Translations under genes and position numbers: made by a program
Shown here: positions 1 through 5,410 of the stretch, piece after piece
How positions within the stretch are numbered: the first letter of the stretch is position 1
Layout of the letters: each line of letters begins with the position of its first letter
NCBI GenBank assembly: GCA_014380255.1
Contig: JACMKG010000035.1
Coordinates: 1-5,410, forward strand
Length of the DNA stretch: 5,410 nt
Direction: 5' to 3'
From: Prolixibacteraceae bacterium
GTDB taxonomy: Bacteria > Bacteroidota > Bacteroidia > Bacteroidales > Prolixibacteraceae
The notes under the pieces: model-generated
Databases searched by the model: none
Seen by the model: only the letters and a program-made list of their open reading frames with translations
Told to the model about the DNA's origin: nothing

Positions 1-72
1 CACCGACTTTTTCATTTGATCAGCCTGAATCATGATTAACCAAGATAGCCTTGGACAGACTGTTATACCTAA

Positions 73-103
73 CCCATCGATCACAAGTTTAAGATCGATT
101 GGG
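73..103 (-). terminator. Possible weak terminator hairpin after ywbE
   Basis: The arms CCCATCGATC (73-82) and GATCGATTGGG (93-103) pair over 10 bp with one bulged T at 100 and a 10-nt loop. The hairpin begins about 34 nt beyond the ywbE stop codon, so it could end that transcript. The minus-strand sequence after the stem has no clean run of T, so intrinsic termination is uncertain and this may only be a stable 3' structure. Confidence 0.3.
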
Positions 104-136
104 ATTTGATTGTGACATGCATTTTCAACGGAAACA

Positions 137-337
137 TTATTCCTCTTCGAGTATCTCCTGAACGCGTCCTACCTCGCCTGTTTCAAGCCTTACCTTTATT
201 CCATGCGGGTGATTGGGCGAATTGGTCAATAAGTTTTTTACCACTCCTTCAGTCAATTCACCGGTTCTTTGATGATGTTTCTGTACAATATTAACAAGCA
301 TTCCCGGTTTTACATCCGATCGTTTACGTCCATCCAT
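137..337 (-). CDS. ywbE: YwbE family protein (DUF2196), small conserved protein
   Basis: A complete 66-residue protein that matches the small YwbE/DUF2196 family, recognised from memory by the opening GRKRSDVKPGMLVNIV, the QRTGELTEGVV stretch (residues 23-33), LTNSPNHPHGIKVRL (37-51) and the closing GEVGRVQEIL (54-63). Family members are about 65 residues long, so this copy is full length. The biochemical role is unknown. The short glycine- and valine-rich beta pattern suggests a compact SH3- or KOW-like barrel, which is inference only. There is no signal peptide or membrane segment, so it should be cytosolic. The ATG at 335-337 gives the family's usual N-terminus and no Shine-Dalgarno sequence precedes it. 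It lies 90 bp downstream of folE on the same strand, but a good promoter in that gap suggests it is transcribed on its own. Confidence 0.9.
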   Translation of the reverse strand: MDGRKRSDVKPGMLVNIVQKHHQRTGELTEGVVKNLLTNSPNHPHGIKVRLETGEVGRVQEILEEE

Positions 338-343
338 CTTGTT

Positions 344-371
344 TATTTACCATTAGACAATTTACTATTTA
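344..371. repeat. Degenerate period-7 AT-rich tract before ywbE
   Basis: Read on the plus strand in steps of seven, this stretch gives TATTTAC, CATTAGA, CAATTTA and CTATTTA. These look like eroded relatives of the CATTYAA unit found at 388-422. The tract fills most of the likely ywbE leader and ends 6 nt before its start codon. The relationship is suggestive only, because any AT-rich stretch can look periodic. Confidence 0.3.
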
Positions 372-378
372 TGCCCCT

Positions 379-409
379 CAAATGTACCATTCAAAATTTA
401 ACATTCAAA
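379..409 (-). promoter_or_regulatory. Bacteroidota-type promoter for ywbE
   Basis: On the minus strand, TTTG (406-409) is followed after exactly 19 nt by TACATTTG (379-386). This fits the Bacteroidota housekeeping promoter, TTTG near -33 and TAnnTTTG near -7. Transcription would start near position 373, giving a leader of about 36 nt before the ywbE ATG. The -33 box is part of a TTTTGAA unit of the 7-bp repeat array behind folE. The call rests on consensus match and spacing alone. Confidence 0.55.
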
Positions 410-422
410 ATTCATCATTCTA
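388..422 (-). repeat. 7-bp tandem array (TTRAATG on coding strand) behind folE
   Basis: Five consecutive 7-bp units read on the plus strand as CATTCAA, AATTTAA, CATTCAA, AATTCAT and CATTCTA. They are variants of CATTYAA, or TTRAATG in the sense of folE. The array begins 5 nt after the folE stop codon. It is more degenerate than the two arrays at 4180-4207 and 4344-4376, but has the same unit, period and orientation relative to the preceding gene. Confidence 0.7.
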
Positions 423-427
423 ATGTC

Positions 428-1153
428 TTATAGATTCAGCGACAAGTATTTCAAAAACTCATCCTTGCGGTTTGGGTTTTTAAATACGCCTCCATATTCA
501 GCTGTAATGGTTGAACTGCTTTCGTCCTGAATACCTCTTGAGGATACGCACATATGTTTTGCATCAATGACTATGGCTACATCTTCAGTCTTTAAAATAC
601 GCTTCAGCTCGTTGGCAATCTGTACCGTGAGGCGTTCCTGTACCTGGGGACGACGTGCATAATAATCAACGATACGGTTAATTTTCGACAATCCTACCAC
701 TTCACCACTTGAGATATAGGCTACATGAGCCTTTCCTACAATAGGAAGGAAATGATGCTCACAGGTTGAATTCAAATTGATATTTTTCTCGACGAGCATC
801 TCTCCGTATTTGAATTTATTCTCAAACACCGAAATCTTGGGCATATTGGAAGGATTCAACCCGGAGAAGATTTCTTTGACATACATTTTTGCTACCCGGT
901 GAGGGGTTCCATTTAAACTATCATCCTTTAAATCAAGGCCAAGAACATCCATAATTTCCCTGAACTTGCTTTCAATGATAACTATTTTCTGTTCATCGCT
1001 TAGCACGAAAGCATCCTCGCGCAAAGGAGTTTCAAGTGATGTGGCCACATGATTATCTCCAATTAAATCATGTCCATTGTTAACACGTGGCAAATTAGTC
1101 CCAACATGATTAGGTTTTGCCTGTTCTGTTTTTAAAAATCCGTTAACCTTCAT
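428..1153 (-). CDS. folE: GTP cyclohydrolase I (FolE, zinc-dependent type IA)
   Basis: This 241-residue cytosolic enzyme converts GTP to 7,8-dihydroneopterin triphosphate and formate, the first committed step of tetrahydrofolate synthesis and also the entry to queuosine precursors. Family zinc ligands are present: Cys131 and His134 in STCEHHFLP, and Cys202 in KHMCVSSRGIQ. They correspond to Cys110, His113 and Cys181 of the E. coli enzyme with a constant offset of 21. GTP-contact residues are also kept (Ser156, Lys157 and Arg160 in GLSKINR; Gln172 and Glu173 in VQER; His200; Arg206). The catalytic core begins near residue 52; the first 50 residues are polar, poorly conserved in type and probably flexible. 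The ATG at 1151-1153 is preceded by an A-rich leader without Shine-Dalgarno, normal for Bacteroidota. A paired palindrome upstream may be its operator. Family assignment is very secure. Confidence 0.98.
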   Translation of the reverse strand: MKVNGFLKTEQAKPNHVGTNLPRVNNGHDLIGDNHVATSLETPLREDAFVLSDEQKIVIIESKFREIMDVLGLDLKDDSLNGTPHRVAKMYVKEIFSGLNPSNMPKISVFENKFKYGEMLVEKNINLNSTCEHHFLPIVGKAHVAYISSGEVVGLSKINRIVDYYARRPQVQERLTVQIANELKRILKTEDVAIVIDAKHMCVSSRGIQDESSSTITAEYGGVFKNPNRKDEFLKYLSLNL

Positions 1154-1389
1154 GGGTAATTTTTCTATATATCATTTTGCAATTACAACAGCTATCCTAT
1201 CAGTTTGTTTAAACATTTTATTTTTTGTTTAAACATCCTTACGTTCTCCTGTTCTTGTATTCAAAGGAAATACTGGGTATGTAAGAAAACCGATTGTCCT
1301 CATTGGATGGTATCCATACAACTGTAAGAACAAGTAGAACAATGCTATTGACAAGATAGTTCAAGCAAATGCGTACATGATACAATAAC
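1154..1389. other. Intergenic region upstream of folE with no supported gene
   Basis: Apart from the paired palindromes, this stretch shows no gene I can support. On the minus strand there are only very short ATG frames, including one of 14 codons starting at 1236 and overlapping the palindromes, and a frame of about 46 codons without an ATG that ends just before it. None has family features. The region is probably a long regulatory leader for folE plus spacer up to the terminator of the next gene. Confidence 0.5.
1204..1236 (-). promoter_or_regulatory. Paired palindromic operator candidate upstream of folE
   Basis: The 13-bp sequence TTTGTTTAAACAT occurs at 1204-1216 and again at 1224-1236. 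Each copy contains the perfect 10-bp palindrome TGTTTAAACA (1206-1215 and 1226-1235), and the centres are exactly 20 bp apart, about two helical turns. That places two dimer sites on the same face of the DNA, 53-82 bp upstream of the folE start codon. No TAnnTTTG box is visible between these sites and folE, which would suit a promoter that depends on a regulator. The identity of the regulator is not shown by the sequence. Confidence 0.5.
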
Positions 1390-1416
1390 AAAGGCTATCT
1401 GAAACAGACAGCCTTT
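1390..1416 (-). terminator. Rho-independent terminator of the DUF2807 gene
   Basis: The arms AAAGGCTATCTG (1390-1401) and CAGACAGCCTTT (1405-1416) form a 12-bp stem with a 3-nt loop. On the minus-strand transcript the only irregular position is a G-U wobble, whereas on the plus strand it is an A-C mismatch. Minus-strand sequence after the stem runs TTTGTTATTG, moderately T-rich. The hairpin begins 28 nt after the stop codon of the DUF2807 gene. Both facts point to termination of that gene, isolating folE from it. Confidence 0.75.
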
Positions 1417-1443
1417 CGTTAAATATTAAAAGTCATATACAAT

Positions 1444-2163
1444 CTAATCATTGGAAACCAAGCCTAACCCTTCAACTTTTTTATACACCTTGGGATCCCC
1501 TTTGTATTTTATTTTTCCAACTCCGCTAATCGAAGCATTTAAAAAGTCGGTAGCGTATACACTTGCTGCACATGCGCCTTCAATTTTGCAATCGGTGCGC
1601 TTGGTTTTTAGATTGGTGGCATTCAGATAACCTGCTCCCGAGATCGATGCATTAAGCTCATTGGCAATGCCGTCGAATTCAATTTTAACGCCCCCCTCTC
1701 CTTTCAGCCTTATGTTGTTGGCTTTCATATTCATTTCAATATCAGCTCCCCCGGCCACGTGAAGGTAAAAATCTTTGAAATCGACATAGCCCTTTGTTTC
1801 GAGGCTTATACCGCCCTGAATCTTCAGTTCCTCAAGATCCTTGAAAGTAATGTACAGTATCAGCTCATCAAAATTAAAATGCTTTTTAGTGATTTTAAGG
1901 CTCAGTGATTCAGAATCAGAATTTACCTGAATGTATTGAAAGTTTTCTTCGTCGGTCTTAATGCGCAATCCCGGCTGAGATCCCTGTTCGAGAATAACTT
2001 TATATCCCCCTTCCAGATAAATTTTGGTAAAAGGCTGAACTTTATAAGTTCGGGTGTCTGTATCATCCCATCGTTCATGAACCGGTGTGGCCGGAGCTGC
2101 AAACAGTTTGCTGACCAGCAAACCAAGGGCAAAAATCAAACTTGTCAACCGAAGAATAAACAT
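1444..2163 (-). CDS. Secreted head-GIN (DUF2807) beta-helix protein
   Basis: A 239-residue exported protein of the DUF2807 family, named putative autotransporter adhesin, head GIN domain, common in Bacteroidota. Residues 1-22 form a signal peptide with a hydrophobic core and an LFAAPA cleavage region; there is no lipobox cysteine, so it should be periplasmic or surface-exposed and not a lipoprotein. The mature part opens with TRTYKVQPFTKIYLEGGYKVILEQG, a typical family start split here by function only, and continues as glycine-marked rungs: GGISLETKG (117-125), AGGADIEMNM (137-146), GEGGVKIEFDG (155-165) and SGAGYLNATNL (175-185). LNASISG occurs twice (170-176 and 208-214), 38 residues apart with different codons, so it is an old structural repeat. 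The end, KGDPKVYKKVEGLG, is the usual family closure. Cys192 and Cys198 might form a disulfide. Exact function and ligand are unknown; adhesin is only the family label. Confidence 0.9.
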   Translation of the reverse strand: MFILRLTSLIFALGLLVSKLFAAPATPVHERWDDTDTRTYKVQPFTKIYLEGGYKVILEQGSQPGLRIKTDEENFQYIQVNSDSESLSLKITKKHFNFDELILYITFKDLEELKIQGGISLETKGYVDFKDFYLHVAGGADIEMNMKANNIRLKGEGGVKIEFDGIANELNASISGAGYLNATNLKTKRTDCKIEGACAASVYATDFLNASISGVGKIKYKGDPKVYKKVEGLGLVSND

Positions 2164-2188
2164 ACTGTTTGTTTTAATGATTTCTGAT

Positions 2189-2196
2189 CAAAACTA
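2189..2196 (-). promoter_or_regulatory. -7 promoter box for the DUF2807 gene
   Basis: TAGTTTTG on the minus strand is a perfect match to the Bacteroidota -7 consensus TAnnTTTG, ending 25 nt before the ATG at 2161-2163. Transcription would start near 2183 with a leader of about 20 nt. I do not see a TTG at the expected -33 position, so this is a partial match. Confidence 0.45.
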
Positions 2197-2268
2197 ATCA
2201 ACACTCACCGAATAACGATGCTATTATCGACGAACCTCCGTTTTCTTTAGGTAAAGCGATCCTTCAAA

Positions 2269-2280
2269 GGGCTTAAGCCC
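2269..2280 (-). terminator. Small palindrome after the membrane-protein gene
   Basis: GGGCTTAAGCCC is a perfect 12-bp palindrome 2 nt beyond the stop codon of the upstream membrane-protein gene. As minus-strand RNA it can fold as a 4-bp GC stem with a UUAA loop followed by UUU. That is short for a terminator, so it may instead be only a processing or stabilising structure. Confidence 0.3.
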
Positions 2281-2282
2281 AC

Positions 2283-2900
2283 TTATTGATCTGATTCTTG
2301 CTCAGGTTTTGTCAGGATCAGCTTTCTCAGGTATAGAAGGAAATAAATAATCAGCAGAGTCAAAATAACCAGTACCAGCATATCTGTTGCCGGAAAAATC
2401 TTCTGGCTAAATAACCGGTATCCGAGAATTAAAGACATAGGAACAAGCAACAACATCTGTATGAGTATGATAACCAGCTTACGGGTTTTAAAGAGGGAAA
2501 AAGTAAGAGCAAGCCATATAAGACCAATTCCTACCCCCATATAGGTCATATTCAATTGTCCTTCTGCATATTTCATGATTCCAAAAATAATGGGGATGAA
2601 AGATACCAGGAACAGAACACGAAAAATGCTTTTAATTACTCTCTGATACTGGTAGGCATCGGATATTTCAGGGAATGCGGTCATCGTGCCTGAATGCTTA
2701 GTTTGATACTCGGGAGCCATCAGATCCTGATCCGAATGAATCAGTTCTCGTTCAATGGCTATCTTGATAGCAGCCGTTACAGCTGCTTCCTGGTAGTCTT
2801 TATGATTCTTCAGAATCGCTTTTATCTGAAGATCCGAATAATGGGTATACAGTTCATAAAATCTATCCCGGGCATCCGGGTCATAATCAGAATTATTCAT
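2283..2900 (-). CDS. Uncharacterised four-helix membrane protein with cytosolic N-terminal helical domain
   Basis: I do not recognise a named family. The 205-residue protein has no signal peptide. Residues 12-54 form a soluble helical segment with the pattern YSDLQIKAILKNHKDYQ followed by EAAVTAAIKIAIEREL. This resembles a short motif seen at the N-terminus of many Bacteroidota membrane proteins, in which a residue run of the type DLxxILxxxxxYQxEAVxAAxxxxxxRxL precedes a membrane domain; I recall this pattern but cannot name a domain. After a polar linker (55-88) come four hydrophobic helices near 91-109, 119-136, 141-160 and 173-191, and a short charged tail KPEQESDQ. No catalytic motif is visible. 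The ATG at 2898-2900 lies 16 nt from a perfect -7 promoter box. It shares a divergent control region with yqhD, but no functional link follows from that. Confidence 0.8.
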   Translation of the reverse strand: MNNSDYDPDARDRFYELYTHYSDLQIKAILKNHKDYQEAAVTAAIKIAIERELIHSDQDLMAPEYQTKHSGTMTAFPEISDAYQYQRVIKSIFRVLFLVSFIPIIFGIMKYAEGQLNMTYMGVGIGLIWLALTFSLFKTRKLVIILIQMLLLVPMSLILGYRLFSQKIFPATDMLVLVILTLLIIYFLLYLRKLILTKPEQESDQ

Positions 2901-2916
2901 TGCACTGTTTTTTTTA

Positions 2917-2924
2917 CAAAAGTA
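2917..2924 (-). promoter_or_regulatory. -7 promoter box for the membrane-protein gene
   Basis: TACTTTTG on the minus strand matches TAnnTTTG perfectly and ends 16 nt before the ATG at 2898-2900, implying a very short leader. No TTTG is seen at the -33 position; that position is instead occupied by the palindrome ACATGT at 2942-2947. Confidence 0.45.
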
Positions 2925-2941
2925 ATCCTAAAAATTAATTA

Positions 2942-2993
2942 ACATGTAACTAAAGGCTAATTTGAGAATAATAGGTAATTTTATGACATGTAA
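2942..2993. promoter_or_regulatory. Two ACATGTAA boxes in the divergent control region
   Basis: The octamer ACATGTAA, containing the palindrome ACATGT, occurs at 2942-2949 and 2986-2993, 44 bp apart. One copy overlaps the expected -33 position of the membrane-protein promoter, and the other lies about 23 nt before the yqhD start codon. They could bind a shared regulator of the divergent pair. Six-base palindromes are common by chance in AT-rich spacers, so support is modest. Confidence 0.25.
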
Positions 2994-3015
2994 AATAAAT
3001 TAAAAACAATATATC

Positions 3016-4170
3016 ATGTATAATTTTGAATATCAGAATCCGGTAAAGATCATCTTTGGAAAAGGTGAAATCCGTAAGGTGGGTGAGAATATCCCTGCTG
3101 GTTCAAAGATACTTTTAACCTATGGGGGCGGAAGTATTTTTAAAAACGGCGTTTATGACCAGGTGAAATCATCTATTAAAGGATTTGAAGTGATTGAATT
3201 TGGCGGTATTGAACCAAATCCGCACTACGAAACGCTCATGAAAGCTGTTGAAGTGGTCAAGAAAGAAAAAATTACGTTTCTCCTATCGGTAGGCGGGGGC
3301 TCTGTCTTAGACGGTACAAAGTTTATTGCTGCTGCTGCCTGTTTCAAAAATGGAGACCCATGGCAGATACTCTCCAGACGGGCGAGCGTGGAGGATGCTA
3401 TCCCAATTGGAGCAGTGTTAACCTTACCGGCAACAGGATCTGAAATGAACGGAGGTGCGGTAATTACAAGGGTTGAAATAACGGAAAAGCTATCCTTCGA
3501 ATCATCCAAAACCCTGCCTAAGTTCTCTATCCTTGACCCTGAAGTAATCATCTCACTTCCTGACAAGCAGGTAGCCAATGGCATCGTCGATGCTTTCGTG
3601 CATGTGATCGAACAATACCTAACCTATCCGGTTGACTCACCTATCCAAGACCGGTTTGCAGAAAGCATCCTGATCACCCTGATTAAGGAAGGGCCTAAGG
3701 TGCTGGCTAACCGCGACGACTACAACGCTGCTGCCAACTTCATGTGGAGTGCTACCATGGCCTTAAACGGACTGATTGGAGCGGGCGTGCCACAAGATTG
3801 GGCAACGCACATGATTGGCCATGAGCTGACTGCTTATCATGGTATTGACCATGCCCGTACACTTGCAATCGTATTGCCCGGGGTGATGAATATCAAACGT
3901 GCTGTGAAAAAAGACAAGATCCTGCAGTTAGGCGAACGCGTTTGGGGTATAAAGGAAGGAAGTGCCGATGAAAGGATTGATAAGACGATTCAAAAAACCA
4001 TTGAGTTCTTTGAATCCGTTGGAATACCTACCAAGCTACCTGATTATGGAGTGCCGACAGAAACCATCGATACCATCTGTACACGCTTCCTAAATAGGGG
4101 CTACAAGATTGGCGAGAAACGAGACATGGGGCCCGATACTATAAGGCAGGTACTGGAAAGCAGACTATAA
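3016..4170 (+). CDS. yqhD: YqhD-type NADPH-dependent iron-family alcohol dehydrogenase
   Basis: A complete 384-residue cytosolic enzyme of the iron-containing (group III) alcohol dehydrogenase family, very close along its length to E. coli YqhD as I recall it. YqhD reduces short and medium aldehydes, including lipid-peroxidation products, to alcohols using NADPH. The N-terminal Rossmann-like domain (1-180) carries GGGS at 37-40, the YqhD NADPH-site motif, plus VGGGSVLDG (92-100) and TLPATGSE (136-143). The helical domain holds the metal ligands Asp192 and His196 (VDAFVH), His265 (DWATH) and His279 (GIDHAR). In YqhD these bind zinc although the family is named for iron. The ATG at 3016 gives the expected N-terminus with FGKGEI at 14-19; its leader is AT-rich without Shine-Dalgarno. 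The gene is monocistronic, divergent from the membrane-protein gene and convergent with recN. Substrate is inferred from the family. Confidence 0.95.
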   Translation: MYNFEYQNPVKIIFGKGEIRKVGENIPAGSKILLTYGGGSIFKNGVYDQVKSSIKGFEVIEFGGIEPNPHYETLMKAVEVVKKEKITFLLSVGGGSVLDGTKFIAAAACFKNGDPWQILSRRASVEDAIPIGAVLTLPATGSEMNGGAVITRVEITEKLSFESSKTLPKFSILDPEVIISLPDKQVANGIVDAFVHVIEQYLTYPVDSPIQDRFAESILITLIKEGPKVLANRDDYNAAANFMWSATMALNGLIGAGVPQDWATHMIGHELTAYHGIDHARTLAIVLPGVMNIKRAVKKDKILQLGERVWGIKEGSADERIDKTIQKTIEFFESVGIPTKLPDYGVPTETIDTICTRFLNRGYKIGEKRDMGPDTIRQVLESRL

Positions 4171-4179
4171 CAAATAGTT

Positions 4180-4207
4180 TTGAATGTTAAATGTTAAATG
4201 TTGAATT
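4180..4207 (+). repeat. 7-bp tandem array (TTRAATG) behind yqhD
   Basis: Four units in a row on the plus strand: TTGAATG, TTAAATG, TTAAATG and TTGAATT. The array starts 9 nt after the yqhD stop codon. The unit is the same as in the arrays behind recN and folE, again reading TTRAATG in the sense of the gene it follows. Confidence 0.85.
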
Positions 4208-4256
4208 GAATATTACGGAGTAAAAGAGTTTAGGATATTTGCGAGCTTTCCTAATG

Positions 4257-4282
4257 TTTAATAATCTAAAAGGATTATTAAA
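4257..4282. terminator. Perfect 10-bp hairpin between convergent yqhD and recN
   Basis: TTTAATAATC (4257-4266) and GATTATTAAA (4273-4282) are exact inverted copies around the 6-nt loop TAAAAG. The position, midway between two convergent genes, fits a bidirectional terminator. However, the stem has only two GC pairs, so it is weaker than typical intrinsic terminators. A further copy of AATAATC lies at 4281-4287 and could compete for pairing. Confidence 0.4.
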
Positions 4283-4343
4283 TAATCTGGCTTTCCATTT
4301 TGATGGTGTATCATTGCTAAAATATCTTTACCCGTCACTCTTT

Positions 4344-4376
4344 CATTCAACATTTAACATTCAACATTTAACATTT
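4344..4376 (-). repeat. 7-bp tandem array (TTRAATG on coding strand) behind recN
   Basis: On the plus strand the units are CATTCAA, CATTTAA, CATTCAA, CATTTAA and a partial CATTT, with C and T alternating regularly at the fifth base. In the sense of recN this is the TTRAATG unit. The array starts 8 nt after the recN stop codon and is inverted relative to the array behind yqhD, so the two can pair over about 28 bp across the spacer. Confidence 0.9.
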
Positions 4377-4384
4377 CCCTCCTC

Positions 4385-5410
4385 TTACCCCAGCAATTCT
4401 TTAGCTGCAGCTACCGATGTCTGAGAATATTTCTCGCCGCTCAGCATCTGTGCAATTTCTTCAATACGTTCCTGATCATTCAACTTTCTGATGGAAGTGA
4501 AGGTCTGGTTGTCGTGATCAAATTTATAAACCTTGTAATGATGTTTTCCTTTGGCAGCTATCTGAGGCAGGTGGGTAATATTCAATACCTGAACTGTCTT
4601 GGCCATCTGTGAGAGTATAAGAGCCATCTTAAGGGCTGCTTCACCCGAGACTCCGGTATCTATTTCATCAAAAATAATGGTAGGCAATGATTTGGCATCC
4701 GTAATGAGCGTCTTCACGGCAAGCATCAATCGTGACATTTCTCCTCCCGAAGCCACTTTTGATATTTCCTGCAATTCCTGGCTCTTGTTGGCCGAAAACA
4801 TAAAGCTTATTTCGTCCAGCCCGGTAGATGAAAATTGAGGCAGTCGTTCAAATTTCAACTTGAAAGCAGCATTCGGGATGGCAAGATTGCGTAATACATC
4901 CATTACTTTATTCTCGATAACAGGAGCGACCGTTTGCCGGTTTTTATACAATTCTTCAGCCAGCATATGCAGTGATTTTTTCTGCTCTTCTATCTCTTGT
5001 TGAATATTCTCTATTTCCAGTTCATAGGAACTAACCTGTTGTATTTTAGCTTGCAGCTCTGCCTGAATCTGTAAAAGCTCTCCCACAGTATCCACTCTAT
5101 GCTTTTGCTGAAGAGAATAGATCAGATCCAGACGCTGGCTGACCTGATTTACTTTCTCCGGGTCGTTTTCTGTCTTATCGGCAATCAACAGCGATTCGGA
5201 GGCTATATCCTTCAGCTCGATATAAACAGTTTCCATGCGCTCAAATAGCTGGGCCGCTTCAGGAAATACCTGTTTGAGCTTACCCAGGTTATGCAGATTT
5301 TCCTTCAGCACAACAAGCACCGATCTTTCCTCTTCAGCCAGAGAAAGACTGATTTGTCCAAAAACAGTTTTTATCTCTTCGGCATGGGTCAGTTTTTCCA
5401 GTAACAGTTC
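4385..5410 (-). CDS. recN: DNA repair protein RecN, C-terminal part (runs off right edge)
   Basis: The reading frame is open to position 5410, so this is the last 341 residues of an SMC-like ATPase usually about 550 long; roughly 200 N-terminal residues with the Walker A motif lie outside the window. RecN acts in the cytosol in recombinational repair of double-strand breaks, helping to hold DNA ends and sister chromatids. In visible numbering, residues 1-30 and 125-160 are parts of the coiled-coil and middle helical region. The ABC signature SGGEMSR is at 221-227, Walker B TIIFDEID at 244-251 followed by TGVSGEAA, and the switch histidine in NITHLPQ is at 280. The end, TSVAAAKELLG, is typical. 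A GTG at 5318-5320 lies in frame but is internal, since coding continues upstream with RecN-like sequence (ELLLEKLTHAEEI at the edge). Confidence 0.97.
   Translation of the reverse strand, partial: ELLLEKLTHAEEIKTVFGQISLSLAEEERSVLVVLKENLHNLGKLKQVFPEAAQLFERMETVYIELKDIASESLLIADKTENDPEKVNQVSQRLDLIYSLQQKHRVDTVGELLQIQAELQAKIQQVSSYELEIENIQQEIEEQKKSLHMLAEELYKNRQTVAPVIENKVMDVLRNLAIPNAAFKLKFERLPQFSSTGLDEISFMFSANKSQELQEISKVASGGEMSRLMLAVKTLITDAKSLPTIIFDEIDTGVSGEAALKMALILSQMAKTVQVLNITHLPQIAAKGKHHYKVYKFDHDNQTFTSIRKLNDQERIEEIAQMLSGEKYSQTSVAAAKELLG

Larger units (their letters stand above)
4171..4384. other. Convergent yqhD-recN spacer without a gene
   Basis: No supported coding sequence is present. The stretch holds, in order, the yqhD array, a central perfect hairpin and the recN array, giving a nested inverted arrangement of about 197 bp (4180-4376). 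A short plus-strand frame across the right half is low complexity and overlaps recN, so it is not called. Confidence 0.6.

Overview
The window reads as a chromosomal segment of a Bacteroidota bacterium, probably of the Cytophagia or a related class. The evidence is the style of the proteins (a head-GIN/DUF2807 surface protein, a Bacteroidota-like FolE and RecN), AT-rich spacers, start codons without Shine-Dalgarno sequences, and several perfect matches to the Bacteroidota -7 promoter box TAnnTTTG. It looks like housekeeping and accessory-metabolic DNA. I see no transposase, phage gene, CRISPR array, tRNA or rRNA.

Layout from left to right. Positions 1-136 hold no supported gene, only a hairpin. 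On the minus strand follow ywbE (137-337), folE for GTP cyclohydrolase I (428-1153), a secreted DUF2807 protein (1444-2163) and a four-helix membrane protein of unknown function (2283-2900). A 115-bp divergent spacer separates these from a plus-strand yqhD-type NADPH-dependent aldehyde/alcohol dehydrogenase gene (3016-4170). This converges on the 3' part of recN (minus strand, 4385 to beyond the right edge), whose first roughly 200 codons lie outside the window. The minus-strand genes are separated by 90-290 bp and appear to be largely independent units: folE has candidate operators, the DUF2807 gene has its own terminator, and ywbE, the DUF2807 gene and the membrane-protein gene each have a candidate promoter. 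The genes do not form one pathway; they touch folate/pterin synthesis, the cell surface, aldehyde detoxification and DNA repair.

The most interesting material lies between the genes. Three arrays of the same 7-bp unit, TTRAATG on the coding strand, begin 5-9 nt after the stop codons of folE, yqhD and recN, always in the same orientation relative to the gene they follow. Behind folE the array seems to supply the -33 element of a good Bacteroidota promoter for ywbE. Between yqhD and recN the two arrays face each other and enclose a perfect 10-bp hairpin. Upstream of folE, two identical palindromes TGTTTAAACA sit exactly 20 bp apart and look like a paired operator. I found no clearly new multi-gene system.
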